Below are positions 13,709 through 25,229 of a DNA stretch of 64,000 nt, one piece after another. Each line of letters opens with the position of its first letter. The first letter of the stretch is position 1. Origin of the DNA: Proteromonas lacertae (taxonomy: Eukaryota; Sar; Bigyra; Opalinata; Proteromonadidae). The stretch spans positions 186,001-250,000 of the forward strand of contig NGBS01000586.1 in assembly GCA_002245135.1 (NCBI GenBank), read 5' to 3'. Below the pieces are notes generated by a model. That model did no database searches, was not told the origin of the DNA, and was given only the letters and a program-made list of their open reading frames with translations. The position numbers and the translations under genes were made by a program.

Positions 13709-15798
13709 CTAATCTTTCTTTTTCTTATTTTTCTTCTTTTCTTCCTTTTCTCTCTTTCTTCTTTCTGTTCTATTTAATTTCAAAGACTTTTCCATCTCTT
13801 TTTCCAAACATTTTTCAAATTCTTCTAATTTTGGTAGGTTTTCTATATTCTCATTTTCTTCACTAAAATCCCAATAACTATCAACTTTTTCATTGTATTT
13901 ACCTTTATTCTTTCGTTTCTTTGAAGTCTTTCCTCTAATCCATTTATAAAATCTATAAATTATCTTCTCATATATAAAAGAAAGTATGTAACATAATAAA
14001 TAATATAAAATAATCAATATTCTGATAGGAATCTGTTTATAATCTGAGAAAAATTCTTTAATTAAGAATAAATTTTGATCATTAATAAGAATACCATATA
14101 CACACTCAAGATATTGATATATAATCACAAGTATAGCGATTGGTAAGTGTTTATAATTAACAACAAATGGTATCTTTTCATTTCTTTCTTTTTCAGTCTT
14201 TTCAACTTTCTCTAATATTTTATTCATTCTTTTGATTTCTTTCATTTTATTAAACACTTGAATCTTTCCATTATATTCTTTTCGTTTCTTTTCATCTTTT
14301 AATACATTATAAGCAAAATTAATTGCACTAAATTGAGAAGAAGCATAACGAATCTATTTTTAAAACAAAAATTAATATATATTTATACTTCTGGTTCAAT
14401 TTCAGATGAATGTCTATCTGGATGCCATTTCATTGCTTTTTTCTTATAAATTTTATCTAATTTCTTCACATCAATGTCATTTGTAGCAGTCTCATTATTC
14501 AAATCTAATATTTCATAGTAATTCTTCATTTTTGCATTTTTAATTTCTTTTTCACATTTTTCTATCTTTTCAGTTGTTTTGTCATTTTTTCCTAACAATT
14601 CTTCTGATTTTTTATAACATAAAACAGCTTCATTTAAATTCTCAATACATAAATAATAACATAAAGTCTCACCTTTGCCATAATACGATTTACCATTCTC
14701 TTCGTTATATTCTATTGACATATTGAAATATATATAACTGTTGTGATAATCCTTCTTTGCCAAATAGATAACTCCACAATTACAACTTAGAAATGAGTTG
14801 ATTAATCGATTATAACTATCAATTTGTAATGCATTTAAATATATTTCTAAAGATTCATCATACTATTTATTAATAAAATAATTAAAAACAAATTATACTT
14901 CTTTTTCTTTATATAATGTTTTTGCTTTTTCTATTGACTTTGTAAATAAATTTATTTTATTTTTCAATTGGTTTATTTTGTTTTGAAAATCTTTATTTAC
15001 TTCTTCAATATTTATTGAATTAATAATTTTTGTTGCTTTTTCTAATTCATTCTATTATAGCGAATAATATATTATATCATAAATACATTCATATAATAAA
15101 TAAATGATCTATAATATATCCTTTCTATTTCATTCGAACATGTTTGACTTAGATTCAAACTTCTACCTAAATCTCCATAAATACATAAACTCTATAATAA
15201 AAAAAATAGATTATATATAAAAAATACCAAAATTTTCTTTTCAAATAAACATGGATAATTTGGTGATTTCTCTTCTAATTGAAGTAAACAATTATAACTC
15301 TTTATCCCATTGCTTTTATTTACATTTTTATAACATTTTTCAATCTCAGAACACAATCCATTACATTCATCTAATATCGATTTATCTTCTTTTATATTTT
15401 CGCTTTCACCATAACTGTGTACTATATTTGTGTAATATTTATATGCAGATTCATAGTTTCCTTGTAATATAGAGATTTTAAAGCATCTTTGGATGATTTT
15501 TTCTGATTCACCAAAATCTTTTAAAATCTATAAGAGTAACAACATTACTGATGTATACATTTTCACATATTTCCAGTGCTTTATCATATTCTTTAGTCAT
15601 CATATACACAGATGCTTGATTATACAAATATGTAGAATTAGTCTTATCCTGATGGAATGCTGCTTCATAGCATTTCAATGATTTACTATGTAACATTATA
15701 GAATAATGTACATACTCATATTTCTTCTCTGAATAATACTTATTGCCTAGTACCTTCAATTCTTCTGGAGTAAGGGTAGTATCGAAATTATTAGACAT
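13709..15798 (-). CDS. TPR-DnaJ co-chaperone with C-terminal membrane segments
   Basis: Six exons: 15798-15559, 15527-15228, 15191-15087, 15051-14899, 14862-14389 and 14353-13709. Introns are 31-36 nt; the model gives 638 residues. The first 390 or so residues contain TPR-like helical hairpins (for example LGNKYYSEKKYEYV, YLYNQASVYMMTKEYDKALE and KSYYGKGETLCYY). A J domain follows at about 396-460 with intact HPD (MKWHPDRHSS), split by the intron at 14354-14388. Two hydrophobic segments come next (LPIAILVIIYQYLECVYGIL and IRILIILYYLLCYILSFIYE). The protein ends in a long charged, Lys-rich tail. It should recruit an HSP70 through the HPD loop. The TPR-J order resembles DNAJC7 and DNAJC3, but those lack C-terminal membrane spans. 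I infer an ER- or other membrane-anchored co-chaperone. Confidence 0.8.
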
Positions 15799-15962
15799 AT
15801 TTAATTCAAATTATACCAATTAAAAGATAATTAAATAATTATGTATAACAAAAATGGCAATTTAAATTTTGATAGGGGTTAGCGAAAATTATTCTTTTCA
15901 TAACCCATGAAACATTAAAATTGAATAAAAATAGTAAAAAATTAAAAAAATAATTAATTAAT

Positions 15963-17278
15963 TCATTTCAGCCTGTCTGGATTTCTAAAACAATGTAATA
16001 CATGTTGTAACATCTGTTTAAAATCAGGATTGTAATATTTACAATACTTACATTCAAACCTAATAGGATGCCTTTGATCAAATCTATTATATATTTGACT
16101 CATGGTTAATTTCTCGTATTCCTTCCTTAAATAATCAATTTTTAAATAATCAGATTTAATAATATTCTTTAATATACAATTACTATCATTTAACAAATCC
16201 ACTACCACTGGAGCTGTTTTTTCATTCTTCTTCTCATAAAACCATTCAGCAAACATATCACATGTAATTAAAGTACATTTATGCTTAGTAAAATATGCTT
16301 TAATCATCATCACGTAATTTTCACTTAAATGAAAAATATTTCTAATAAATAATTCAAATTCATTTGATAATAAATAGCCTTTTACATTAATATCATATAA
16401 AACAAATAAACCAGTAATAATATCTTTAGATTGGTCAGATATTGATTTATTTGTATTATTTAATAAGTTCAATTGAGGTAATAACTCATTCAGCTGTGTC
16501 TCTGCATATTTGAGTAGATTTCCTCTTTTCTTCATCCTTTTTCTTTCATAGATTCTGTTATTCACCATTGTTTGATGACGTCTTACTATTGTTTGTGTTA
16601 GTATAATGTCATTCATATAATTGTTATAATATCTCTCACAAATTATCTATATAATAATAAATAAATAAGATAATAATATTTATGTAATACTTTATAATAC
16701 TCATTTCTCTGATTTTCATCTTCACTATGGCTCATAGCTTCTAATTCTGGAGGTAATGTAATACATCGGTCATTAGACGATTTTAGTGAGTTAGTAATGC
16801 CCTGAAGTGCTGGTCTTTCTCTACTACTCTCCAAACCTAAGAAAGCAAACTCGTCATCTTCACTTGAATCTACTAAAGGTGAAAATGATATGATTGGAGC
16901 TAATCTTTTACTACTAGGAGTTAAAGAATTAAAAGACAAAGGTGACATAACAGACGGCAGATCGCTTAGAGTAGGTATTGTGGATTTTCTTGATGGAGCG
17001 CTAGGAGTAAAGGAATTAGTAGCTTCACTTCTAGCTCTTCTTAAACCTTTTTCATCAAGTTTTGTGGGTGTTTTAGGTGGAATTCCTTTCTTTTTCAATA
17101 TTGGAGTTATACATTTACGAGTAGGACATACTGCTTCAGATGGATCACTATCTGAAGCTACAGATATTGATCTAGCAGACGGACACTCCCTTAACGTAAA
17201 TGAACTTCGATGTTCCAATGTGCCTAGTGCTTCCACACTGTGTATAGATGAATCGTGACTATCAGTTCTTATATTCAT
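15963..17278 (-). CDS. Unrecognised Ser/Pro-rich protein with EF-hand-like and C2H2-like segments
   Basis: Two exons, 17278-16691 and 16646-15963, joined across a 44-nt intron give 423 residues. I do not recognise a family. The first about 190 residues are low complexity and rich in Ser, Pro and Arg, with several S/T-P sites (CITPILKKK, PPKTPTKL, SFTPSAPS), as expected of a phosphorylated regulatory region. The second exon is helical and basic at its start. It contains a degenerate EF-hand-like stretch (VLYDINVKGYLLSNEFE, near residue 275) and ends with a probable zinc site: CxxC about 15 residues before HxxxH with a final Cys (residues about 392-415). The opposite-strand open frame over the first exon is a compositional shadow. 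Location and function are unknown. Confidence 0.65.
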
Positions 17279-17632
17279 AATTCTCCCTTCTTACAATGCG
17301 TCACTTTTGTTTTTTATAGAATATCAACGAAAATTTTTGAACCAAGATAAATTGAAATTTAACCAAAATAGTTTTATGAGATTGTTATGCTTATATCATA
17401 TGTCTTTTTATTACTCTCATATCATACTTCTTATATACATAATCACAGACAAAAGGTAGCATCTATTTATTTTTATGATCTTTCATTTTTTTATTATTTT
17501 TCCAGGTTATGACAAATATGCAATATTTTTAACATGATTTAATTAACAACTGAACGAATAATGACAAAATGTTCTTTTAAAATAGCTTGGCTTGTGTTTG
17601 TATCTTTTTTTAGAATCAAATTTTTTAATAAT
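17279..17632. other. Divergent intergenic region
   Basis: About 350 bp between a minus-strand gene and the plus-strand mucin-like gene. It is strongly AT-rich with T-runs. A short plus-strand frame starting near 17560 does not join the downstream gene in phase. I see no RNA gene, repeat or other feature; it probably holds two promoters. Confidence 0.35.
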
Positions 17633-18793
17633 ATGAGCAACGTATAATTCTTTGGTCTAATGATTTTAGAAACATATCAGCAAATTGCTACTAATATGCC
17701 TCATTTCATCATGTCTAGCATTCACTCGTATAGTTTTTTTTAATTTATACTTTTAGCATATAAATTACCAACATACCACAAAGCAAAAACTCCAATAAGA
17801 AATTTACAAGATACAACAGCTCCCACAGTAGATCCAACATCATCTTCACCAACCACAGCAGCACCTCCAGTTCCAACCACAGCAGCACCTACTACAGCAG
17901 CACCTCCAGCACCTACTACACCAGCTCCAACTACTGCTGCTCCTTCAACAGAAGTCCCAACAACTGCTTTACCTACAACTCAAAAACCAACAACTGCTCT
18001 ACCTACCACTCAAAAACCAACAACACAAGCTCCTCCACCACCAACAACTCCAGCTCCAGCTCCTACTACTGAAGCTCCAACTACTCAAAAGCCAACCACA
18101 TTAGCACCTACTACACAAGCTCCTACTACATTAAAACCTACCACAGCTGCTCCAACTACATCATCACCAACGACTGCAAAACCAACAACAGTTTCTCCAA
18201 CAACTATAACACCAACTGGTAATGCAACATCAGCTCCTACAGTTCCACCTCCAGCTACAAAGATAGATCATTCCAGTGAAATATCTTACAAAATGGGATA
18301 TCAACCAGAGTTTACTGGAATATTGAAATACACATGGGAAAATTGTGCAAGTGAATCTAAAGATTATGGTTTAACTTGCCAATTTTTCAAATCCAGTCCA
18401 AATATTAATGCTTATTTAGTAGATAGTTATGAACCAATCAATTGTGAAGGAAATGACGTCAGTGTATTCAATACAACAGATATATTGGAAATATACGCTG
18501 GTTGTGCTTTATTGAAACTAAGTCATACTAATGAAACTGCAAATATAGTGGAAGAACAATTTGTCATTAAAGCTAATGGAATTAAAGTAAAAACATGGGA
18601 AATTGTAACAATAGCTGGTGTAGGAGTCGTAGTGTTATTATTAATAATATGTATATGTTACTGTTGTTGTAAAAAAGGATGTTGTCCATGTTGTAAGAAG
18701 AATGAAGATGCAATTGGTGTTAGACCAAAGAAGAATAAGAAAAATAAGAATAAGAAGAAGAGAGATAGAGGTGCTTATGCACCATTGGTGTAG
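17633..18793 (+). CDS. Mucin-like type I membrane glycoprotein
   Basis: Three exons: 17633-17641 (only 9 nt, encoding Met-Ser-Asn), 17670-17727 and 17757-18793. Introns are 28 and 29 nt; the model gives 367 residues. The first two exons encode a classic signal peptide (MSNKHISKLLLICLISSCLA). Residues about 45-190 are a Thr/Pro/Ala stalk with repeated PTT and PTTQKPTT units, expected to be O-glycosylated. A Cys-containing ectodomain of about 110 residues follows, then one membrane helix (IVTIAGVGVVVLLLIICICY). A juxtamembrane cluster of nine cysteines and a Lys-rich cytoplasmic tail end the protein. The cysteines next to the membrane are candidates for palmitoylation. The start choice is supported because it is the only one I found that gives a signal peptide in phase. 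Function is unknown; probably a cell-surface coat or adhesion protein. Confidence 0.8.
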
Positions 18794-18954
18794 AATATAT
18801 AATAATCAATAATAATGATAATAAATGAGTTGTTATTATTAATTATTATTAAATTATCTCAAATTTTTGTGTTTTATGTTGAGATATATAATTATAAATA
18901 CAATTATTAACGAACTTAACGATTATACATTAACAAACACTATCTAATTTACAA

Positions 18955-20199
18955 TTATGATAATTCCATTTCCTTTTTATTACTTTCATACATATAATCA
19001 TCCTCATCCTCAATCTCTTTTTCTAATAAATACGGATACGTCAAATCTGTCAAAATTGCTCCTATAGGAGCAGTAAAGAGAATATCCAAAATAGCACAAT
19101 TCATAATATATAATCCAGAACTTATTCCTCTCTTTAATGGAATTTCACACAGTGCAGCTTGCACAGCAGCTCTAGGCAAATAAGAGATACAACAAAACAA
19201 TATTTCCTTCCATGTAAAACCATTTCCAAGAACAGAAATAAACACGCCAAAAAATCTGAAAAAAATACATATAAATAATATGCATAATAATTTACCTATT
19301 GAATCACCTAAGTGGTTTATATTAATAGACGAGCCTACTAACACGAACATAAACATCTGACCTACTACCCACATCTTTGAATAAGCTGGTGTTAATTCTT
19401 TACATAATTTCAGATTAAAATGATTTAATATCATTCCTTGAAATATTACAGCTAGTAAACCTGATACTGGAACATAATCTTTCACATATGATTCTAAACT
19501 GACATAACTTAAAGATAATGACATTAAAATAACTATTTTTTCTGTTAAATTAATTTTTAATATTTTAAATAAATAAACTAATACTAATCCGCATATTATA
19601 CCTAAAATTATACCTAATACTATAGAAACAGGTAATTCCCATAATATCTTGTACTGAAACTTGTTAATCACCGCTATATCCACAAAATTATTCAATAAAG
19701 TAATACAAAACACATCTTCTATAGCAGATCCAAATATAAGCATTTGAGGTAATCCATTCTTTGTACTGTATTTATGTTCAATATAACATAACATTCTTGG
19801 AATTACTACTGCAGGAGATGCTGAAGTCATAATAGTTCCCATCACAACACCATGAAAATATGGAATATCTATTATATTAGGAGCAACTGCTAAATATCCT
19901 AATATTTCACATGCAGCTGGTAGAAAACATAGTAATACAGCTGATCTTCCCATTTTTTTAAATAAACTAACGTCCAAATTGAAACTTGCTCTAGATAGAA
20001 TTATAATTAACGCTATTTGACGGAGATCCAATGAATTAGCTTGTAATATTGGTGAAGACCAATTTAAGACACAAGGACCTATTACTATACCAATTGCGAT
20101 CATTCCAACTAGTGCAGGTAATTTGACAATCTCAAATAAACGACCTACTACTAACGATGATATTAACATAATAGCTAAAGTTAATAATAAATCTAACAT
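18955..20199 (-). CDS. SLC9B/NHA-type monovalent cation:proton antiporter
   Basis: An intronless frame of 414 residues, hydrophobic throughout with about 12 membrane helices. It matches the CPA2-like NHA (SLC9B) family: LPALVGMIAIGIVIGP in the first third, a LSRASFNLD segment, then the hallmark SASPAVVIPRML. The ion-binding pair on helix 5, usually Asp-Asp in this family, reads Glu-Asp here (GSAIEDVFCI). This resembles the ND/ED variation that alters stoichiometry or coupling in related antiporters. The C-terminal half keeps VPVSGLLAVIFQGM and the LPRAAVQAAL helix. It would exchange Na+, Li+ or K+ for protons in the plasma or an organelle membrane. Its lack of introns, unlike most neighbours, is compatible with acquisition from prokaryotes or by retroposition, but base composition is not different by eye. 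Confidence 0.88.
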   Translation of the reverse strand: MLDLLLTLAIMLISSLVVGRLFEIVKLPALVGMIAIGIVIGPCVLNWSSPILQANSLDLRQIALIIILSRASFNLDVSLFKKMGRSAVLLCFLPAACEILGYLAVAPNIIDIPYFHGVVMGTIMTSASPAVVIPRMLCYIEHKYSTKNGLPQMLIFGSAIEDVFCITLLNNFVDIAVINKFQYKILWELPVSIVLGIILGIICGLVLVYLFKILKINLTEKIVILMSLSLSYVSLESYVKDYVPVSGLLAVIFQGMILNHFNLKLCKELTPAYSKMWVVGQMFMFVLVGSSININHLGDSIGKLLCILFICIFFRFFGVFISVLGNGFTWKEILFCCISYLPRAAVQAALCEIPLKRGISSGLYIMNCAILDILFTAPIGAILTDLTYPYLLEKEIEDEDDYMYESNKKEMELS

Positions 20200-20395
20200 G
20201 TTTCAATAACAAAAAAACAAAACTTCAAAATTCTATTTTATTCTTTTTAATTCTTTTTACCAATTACTTCACTTTGTAAAGAACTGCTTAATAAGTATTA
20301 ATACATAGGAAGTAAAAAATGAAAAAATATGAAAAACCAAAAGGTAATGAAAATATTCAACATTAATTAAATACATATTGTCGAATAATGAAATA

Positions 20396-20674
20396 TTAAC
20401 AACTACAATAAATATAATTAATGTTTAGCGCCGTTGATCTCTTGATGGCGAAGGCTGTTAGAAGAATGTTCTTCGGTCCCACCTGGATATATATAAAATA
20501 TAACTGGTTTCTATCAATAAAAGTTCCAAATGTACCATCGCATAGTATAGTATTATACTTTCTAATTCTAAGTTCATCAAGAATGACCAAAGCACAAGTT
20601 TCATCAGCAAAATAAGTATAATTCTCTTTTACTTTTGTTTTAAATTGACTGAATCCTTCATCATCATCTCGCAT
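20396..20674 (-). pseudogene. MULE-type transposase fragment
   Basis: A 92-codon frame resembles the start of a Mutator-like transposase catalytic domain. ILCDGTFGTF and the following QLYFIYIQVG...LLTAFAIKRS correspond to the DGTFK...QLYTIH...PLVFALL landmark of MULE/FLYWCH-associated transposases, in which that first Asp is catalytic. The frame stops right after this point, so the remaining catalytic residues are absent. I see no complete copy. It is best read as a decayed element relic. It lies in a 1.4-kb stretch without genes that also carries an inverted repeat. Confidence 0.6.
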
Positions 20675-20687
20675 TTTTCTTCGCGTT

Positions 20688-21222
20688 GTACGCCGTTGGG
20701 AGATAAATGGGTTTTAGATTACGTTGAAGTTATAAACGTAACCTTAAGCCCCGAAATATTACGTTGGTTGTATATCGTATTGTTCTGGTTAATGAGTTAT
20801 ATATCTAACATTATTTGTTTATACTTCATATTAAACGTCAATAGCAATAGTAGAAAACGAAATTAAGGTTTTAAAATGAATATAACATAATAATTTTAAT
20901 TTCTCATTACTTAGTATTGAAATTAAAAAGTAGGCTTGAAAGAGGCTTGAACACGATTTTTATTATTTCATTTTTAACTACTTAAACATCAATTATTTCA
21001 TATCTTATTCATCTTAGCTAATGTATTTTTGTCTGTAGTAGCGATTGAAAGCAAAAAAATATTGAATGTAATAAAATGCATTTAATATATAAGGCTGAAG
21101 CTTAAAAAAATATATCGCAGATGTAGCTTATATGTCAAAGTAAAATTGTATTTGAATATAACTCGCTACCAAACCCTCTACTGTCGAATTAGTTTTTAAT
21201 AAAGCCCATTTATCTCCCGCGT
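20688..21222. repeat. Imperfect inverted repeat flanking decayed element sequence
   Basis: The plus strand at 20688-20716 reads gttgtacgc(cgtt) then gggagataaatggg. The reverse complement of 21197-21222 reads gttgtacgc then gggagataaatggg, differing mainly by a 4-base insertion. The arms are about 25 bases and 480 bp apart. Both arms sit in frames that translate to GDKW, so they look like two oppositely oriented copies of one coding segment of a transposable element rather than terminal inverted repeats. Confidence 0.5.
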
Positions 21223-21569
21223 ACAACAACTTGAACATTACCACCTTCTTCATAATCTTTTTCTGATTTTTGTTATTTTCATATTTAACATCCACATCGA
21301 AGTTTAATTGATTGGCAAGGATGTAAACTGTAAAATATACATCATCTGTTGATGTAAAAAATATAATCAAAGATTAAATCGGTAATAGGAGAAAAAGAAT
21401 CAAGAGGAGCATAATGTTGACATGATCTGAATTCATTTAATCTACTATTGTATTTACATCTTCTTTCTGACTATTTTTAATTGTTATTTTAAACTTATTT
21501 AGAAGTTACTTGTAATTTTGAAAAGATTATTTTAAGATTTCTTTTCGTTAGTTATTTTCATACCCCAAA

Positions 21570-22394
21570 ATGGAATTGATTTTAGAAACTCTAGAAAGTG
21601 AGTTAAAACCCTACGGTTTTGATTTAATATCATAGCTTGAATGGTATATGTTATCGTAATATTGTAGTTGAATTATATAATAAAGACATGCCTGAGAAAA
21701 ATAAACTCGTTGACTTAGGAAATCCACAAAACTTATGTGTTGTTATTGGTATACTTATTTTATAATTAAAAAGATAGGTAATACAAAGAAATTATGGGAT
21801 TTATTTTTAGATGATCTTACAAAACAGTCAGAAATACCAGATAATCCAATAGATGTGTATACTAAATAATTTGTTTATATAGAAATGTAGATATACCGGA
21901 AAAGCAATAGAAAATGCCTTAAAAAACATAACTACGGAATATCATATTCATTACTGCTATGATTATAGTCACATCGTATCAATGCAAAAATTAGCATATC
22001 TATCTGGAATGTGTTACTTATCTCCAAAAACTCATTTATGTATTCATCCAAAGTATGGAAGTTGGATTGGATTAAGAGCAGCAATTGTATTTAATCGTCT
22101 TTATGATAAAGAACCACCTGTGTTAATACCTCCAGTATGTCCTGAATGTGAAATAAAACAAGGTGAAATGTTGGAAGAAATATTGAAGAATAAAGAAACG
22201 AATATAAAAGTATACTGATTATTTATAGATGTAAATAGAATATAGAAGTAGCTAAAAAATGGATAGAATTTCGAAGTTTATGTGATGTAGGAAAAGAATA
22301 TAAATACAGTGAGAATCAGTTGATGTATCATTATACAAAAGATAAGAAATATGTAGAGAATGCTTTAAATGATTATATTAATAATAAAAAGTAA
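21570..22394 (+). CDS. MMACHC: MMACHC-like cobalamin trafficking/reductive processing protein (5' end irregular)
   Basis: Clear exons are up to 21748, 21778-21854, 21883-22209 and 22239-22394, with introns of 28-29 nt. Similarity to MMACHC is strong from NPQNLCVV onward. The B12-binding region shows HPKYGSWIGLRA (HPRFGGWFAIRG in animals), preceded by the SMQKLAYLSGMCYLSP helix. The C terminus ends with a WIEFRSLCDVGKEYKYSENQLMYHY helix pair. MMACHC binds cobalamin in the cytosol and removes its upper ligand, feeding B12 to methionine synthase and methylmalonyl-CoA mutase. The start is a problem. ATG at 21570 opens a frame with LKPYGFDLI, matching the family, but it meets TAG at about 21636 and is out of phase with the following exon, and no intron I can find fixes both. 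The gene may be a recent pseudogene or use a non-standard splice. Confidence 0.75.
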
Positions 22395-22536
22395 CTAAAT
22401 CTTTGTATTTTTTGATTGAAGCTTTTATTATCTTAAAGATAATATGTATTCTACTAATTTTAGGTAATTAAGTAATAAAAATGAAAACAAACATATAATA
22501 TAGTATGAAATAGTTAGTATAATATCGTTAATTGTT

Positions 22537-25229
22537 TTAACTAACATATTTTATTGTAGCTGGATGAGATTCACTCTTTTTAGATCGACATAATATAAAT
22601 CCAACTATTAATAATACCACAAATATAACTACTACTGCTATTCCTACTCCAGTTAAGATTCCTATTAATAACTCATTATTATTATCATTATCTTTATCAT
22701 CATTATCTACTGGATTAGTTGGATAATTGGTTTTATCTTCCACTTTTGTTATTTCGATTTCAAAGTCTTTGAATATTGTTTCTTCTGAAGATGAATCTAC
22801 ATTCTTTTTGATTTCATTACTTAATATAGTTGAATTATTTTTCAATTCTTCAGCAATATTCAATACATCTGTTTTCATTGATTCTTCAGATGTTTTGATT
22901 ATCACTTTGATATGTAAATCATTATTTAATCTTCTCAATAATATATTCTTATTTTCTACTCTTATTTCAATATCTTCTTTCTTTAACATTATATTCTTTT
23001 CTTTATATATTTGAATGATTGATTCTTTCATTATATTTTTATCATTTTCACTTAAATCAGATTGTGATGAAGATGTAATATTGGATATTTTTATTTCTAT
23101 TGTTACTGTTTCAATTGGTTTTGGAGTAGTTGGAATGAATGTTGGAGTGATTGATGTTGGTTTTATAGTTGGTAAATCATCACTTAAACCAAATTCTTTC
23201 TTTATTATATTTACTTTATTTTTTAAAAATAATATATAATCATCAACCAACTTTTTATTACACTCTATATAGTCATTTAGTAATAAATCAACGTGGTTAT
23301 ATAGATATAGATATTCATTTCCTGTTGTATTTACATATCCACTATTATAATCAACAGATGTAAAATATTCATAAAATAAACTTCTAGATATGTATTGCTT
23401 ATCTACTTTTGGGCCATAGATGAATCTTATAGTTTTACCATTATACACACCATTTGAGGTTATATATTCACTACTATAGAAATTTTTATTAAATAGTATT
23501 TCTCTTCCATATAAATGTATGTTATCATCTGTTATTCTCTCTGAAATATAATCTAGACATTTTTCATCTGGGATTGGGTTATTATTCTTAGATATTCTAT
23601 TAATTATCTCATTCAATTTTGTTGCATCTATTAGACAAAATTATGAATAAAAACATACCATATTCTTTCATTTGAATCTTTCTATAATTAATTGTCAATT
23701 CAGTATAAGATACATTATTTGTTACTTCATAATTCCTATCTTCAAATTCTTGTTTAAAACTAAACATATTTACTGTACAATTTCTAATCAACGTTGAGTA
23801 TTCTTTTAATGGAATAAATGATTTACAAATCATATCATCTCCTTCATCATTTTTTGGTTCTACATTACTCTTTTCTTGATCAACGACAATATCATCATAT
23901 ATATTACTGATGTGAGTAGATTCTATTTATATAAAATAAACATCATACTTGTTACTGGATCTAATTTTATTACTAATTTAATTTGTTGAACATCAGATTG
24001 ATATCTTTTACCTTCTTGTTTTATGATTGTTAGAATATTATCAATAACGAAATATCCTCTATAAAAGCTGCTGTATCTATACTCACCGTTATAATATTCT
24101 TCATAATAATATCCTTTTATAGATTTTATCTTTTCTTTATAATATTCTTTCTCTTCATTCTTTTCTTCTTTTATTGTAGATTTCTTAATATCATTATTGA
24201 TACTAATGTTATTCTTTATATTGTTATACAGTCCATTCAATGAATTATCAATAACTGAACTAAAATTAGATATTTTTGTATAATACAAACTAAATATCCA
24301 ATCATACTTGTACTCTTCTATATTATATATATATTTGCAGTCTCTTGCAAGACACAAGAAATAATTTTCAGATTTATCTAATGAAGAATTATAAATTGTG
24401 TAATTTTCTTCGACTGTTATTGTAATTCTAGTAAAAGCCAAGATGTATGATTCACTTGTATAAAATATTAAACTTTTATTTTCTTTAACAGCTGCATAAT
24501 TTTCACCTATCTTTATGTAAAATTCATCACCTGGCGAATATGTAGCTAGTCTTATATTATTCAATATATAGCTAATTTCATCTAAACTTTCTATATAACA
24601 TATATGCATTAGTATTAATACCATATTGTGATAAATATTGCTGTTCATAATTTCTCTCCATACTACAATCATCTCTTTCACACCAAATATTCATTCTATT
24701 AATACTGGTCATATCATTTATTACTTTTTCTATTATACTATTATCACTACACTTTCCTTTTATTTCTTTATAAGAGTATTCTCTTCCATATTCAATTTCA
24801 CATCCATCTTTACTTTTATCTATACTGAATAAATACTTTGATTTATTCTCATCTATGTTTATATTAGTTATAGTAACATTAACATTATTTATTTCAGATT
24901 CATATAAAAACACCCATTTGTAATAATAATCATAACTTCTTCTAACTACATATATAGCATCATCAGTTATATAAAGATTATAGCTTTTTACAATGTAAGA
25001 ATCATAAACTGCTTTTCTACCCTGTAAGTGTAAAGGTCTATCGGGTAATACCCTTATTTTTTCATGAGAATCATCATCAATTGCTTTATATTCTTTTCTC
25101 TTTTCAACTTCTTCAAATGTTTTGAAAATGTCTCTTTTATCAAATAAACCATATATTGGAATAACCAATATCAACATATATGCAACTATCAATTATATAA
25201 CAGCAAATTATACTTGTAGCACTCTTCAT
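22537..25229 (-). CDS. Large single-pass surface protein, family unrecognised
   Basis: Five exons: 25229-25214, 25185-24622, 24590-23949, 23922-23659 and 23627-22537. Introns are 26-31 nt; the model gives 858 residues. The first exon is 16 nt. With it the protein begins MKSATIAYMLILVIPIYGLF, a good signal peptide; without it a shorter start at 25192 is possible. The ectodomain (about 790 residues) is rich in Tyr, Asn and Lys, with scattered cysteines. It contains a short Thr/Pro linker (TPTFIPTTPKPIE) followed by an alpha/beta segment (IEIKISNIT...IIQIYKE...LHIKVIIKTS) that vaguely recalls SEA domains. One membrane helix near the C terminus (GILTGVGIAVVVIFVVLLIVGFILC) precedes a 15-residue tail. 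The layout parallels the mucin-like gene at 17.6 kb. Function is unknown. Confidence 0.7.

Larger units (their letters stand above)
20200..21569. other. Gene-poor stretch with transposon relics
   Basis: This is the longest non-genic interval in the window, between the antiporter and the MMACHC-like gene. It contains the MULE-like fragment and two similar sequences in opposite orientation near 20688-20716 and 21197-21222. It also has a minus frame at 21128-21370 whose AGDKWALLKTNSTVEG is reminiscent of a FLYWCH-like zinc-finger segment but lacks the expected cysteines. I find no intact gene, tRNA or long terminal repeat. Confidence 0.45.

Noticed and set aside
16890-17258. Plus-strand 122-codon frame opposite the Ser/Pro-rich exon
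   Set aside because: Antisense shadow. The minus-strand frame has the longer extent, the splice to a second exon and coding-like S/T-P motifs.
18195-18300. Mucin-like gene starting at the internal Met at 18293
   Set aside because: The frame stays open for about 500 bases upstream through a Thr/Pro stalk and joins a signal peptide in phase. The internal Met would remove all of this.
21570-21660. TAG read as glutamine in the MMACHC-like gene (alternative genetic code)
   Set aside because: Other genes here (TTLL1, PPEF-like) end with TAG at the expected position and others with TAA or TGA, so reassignment is not supported.
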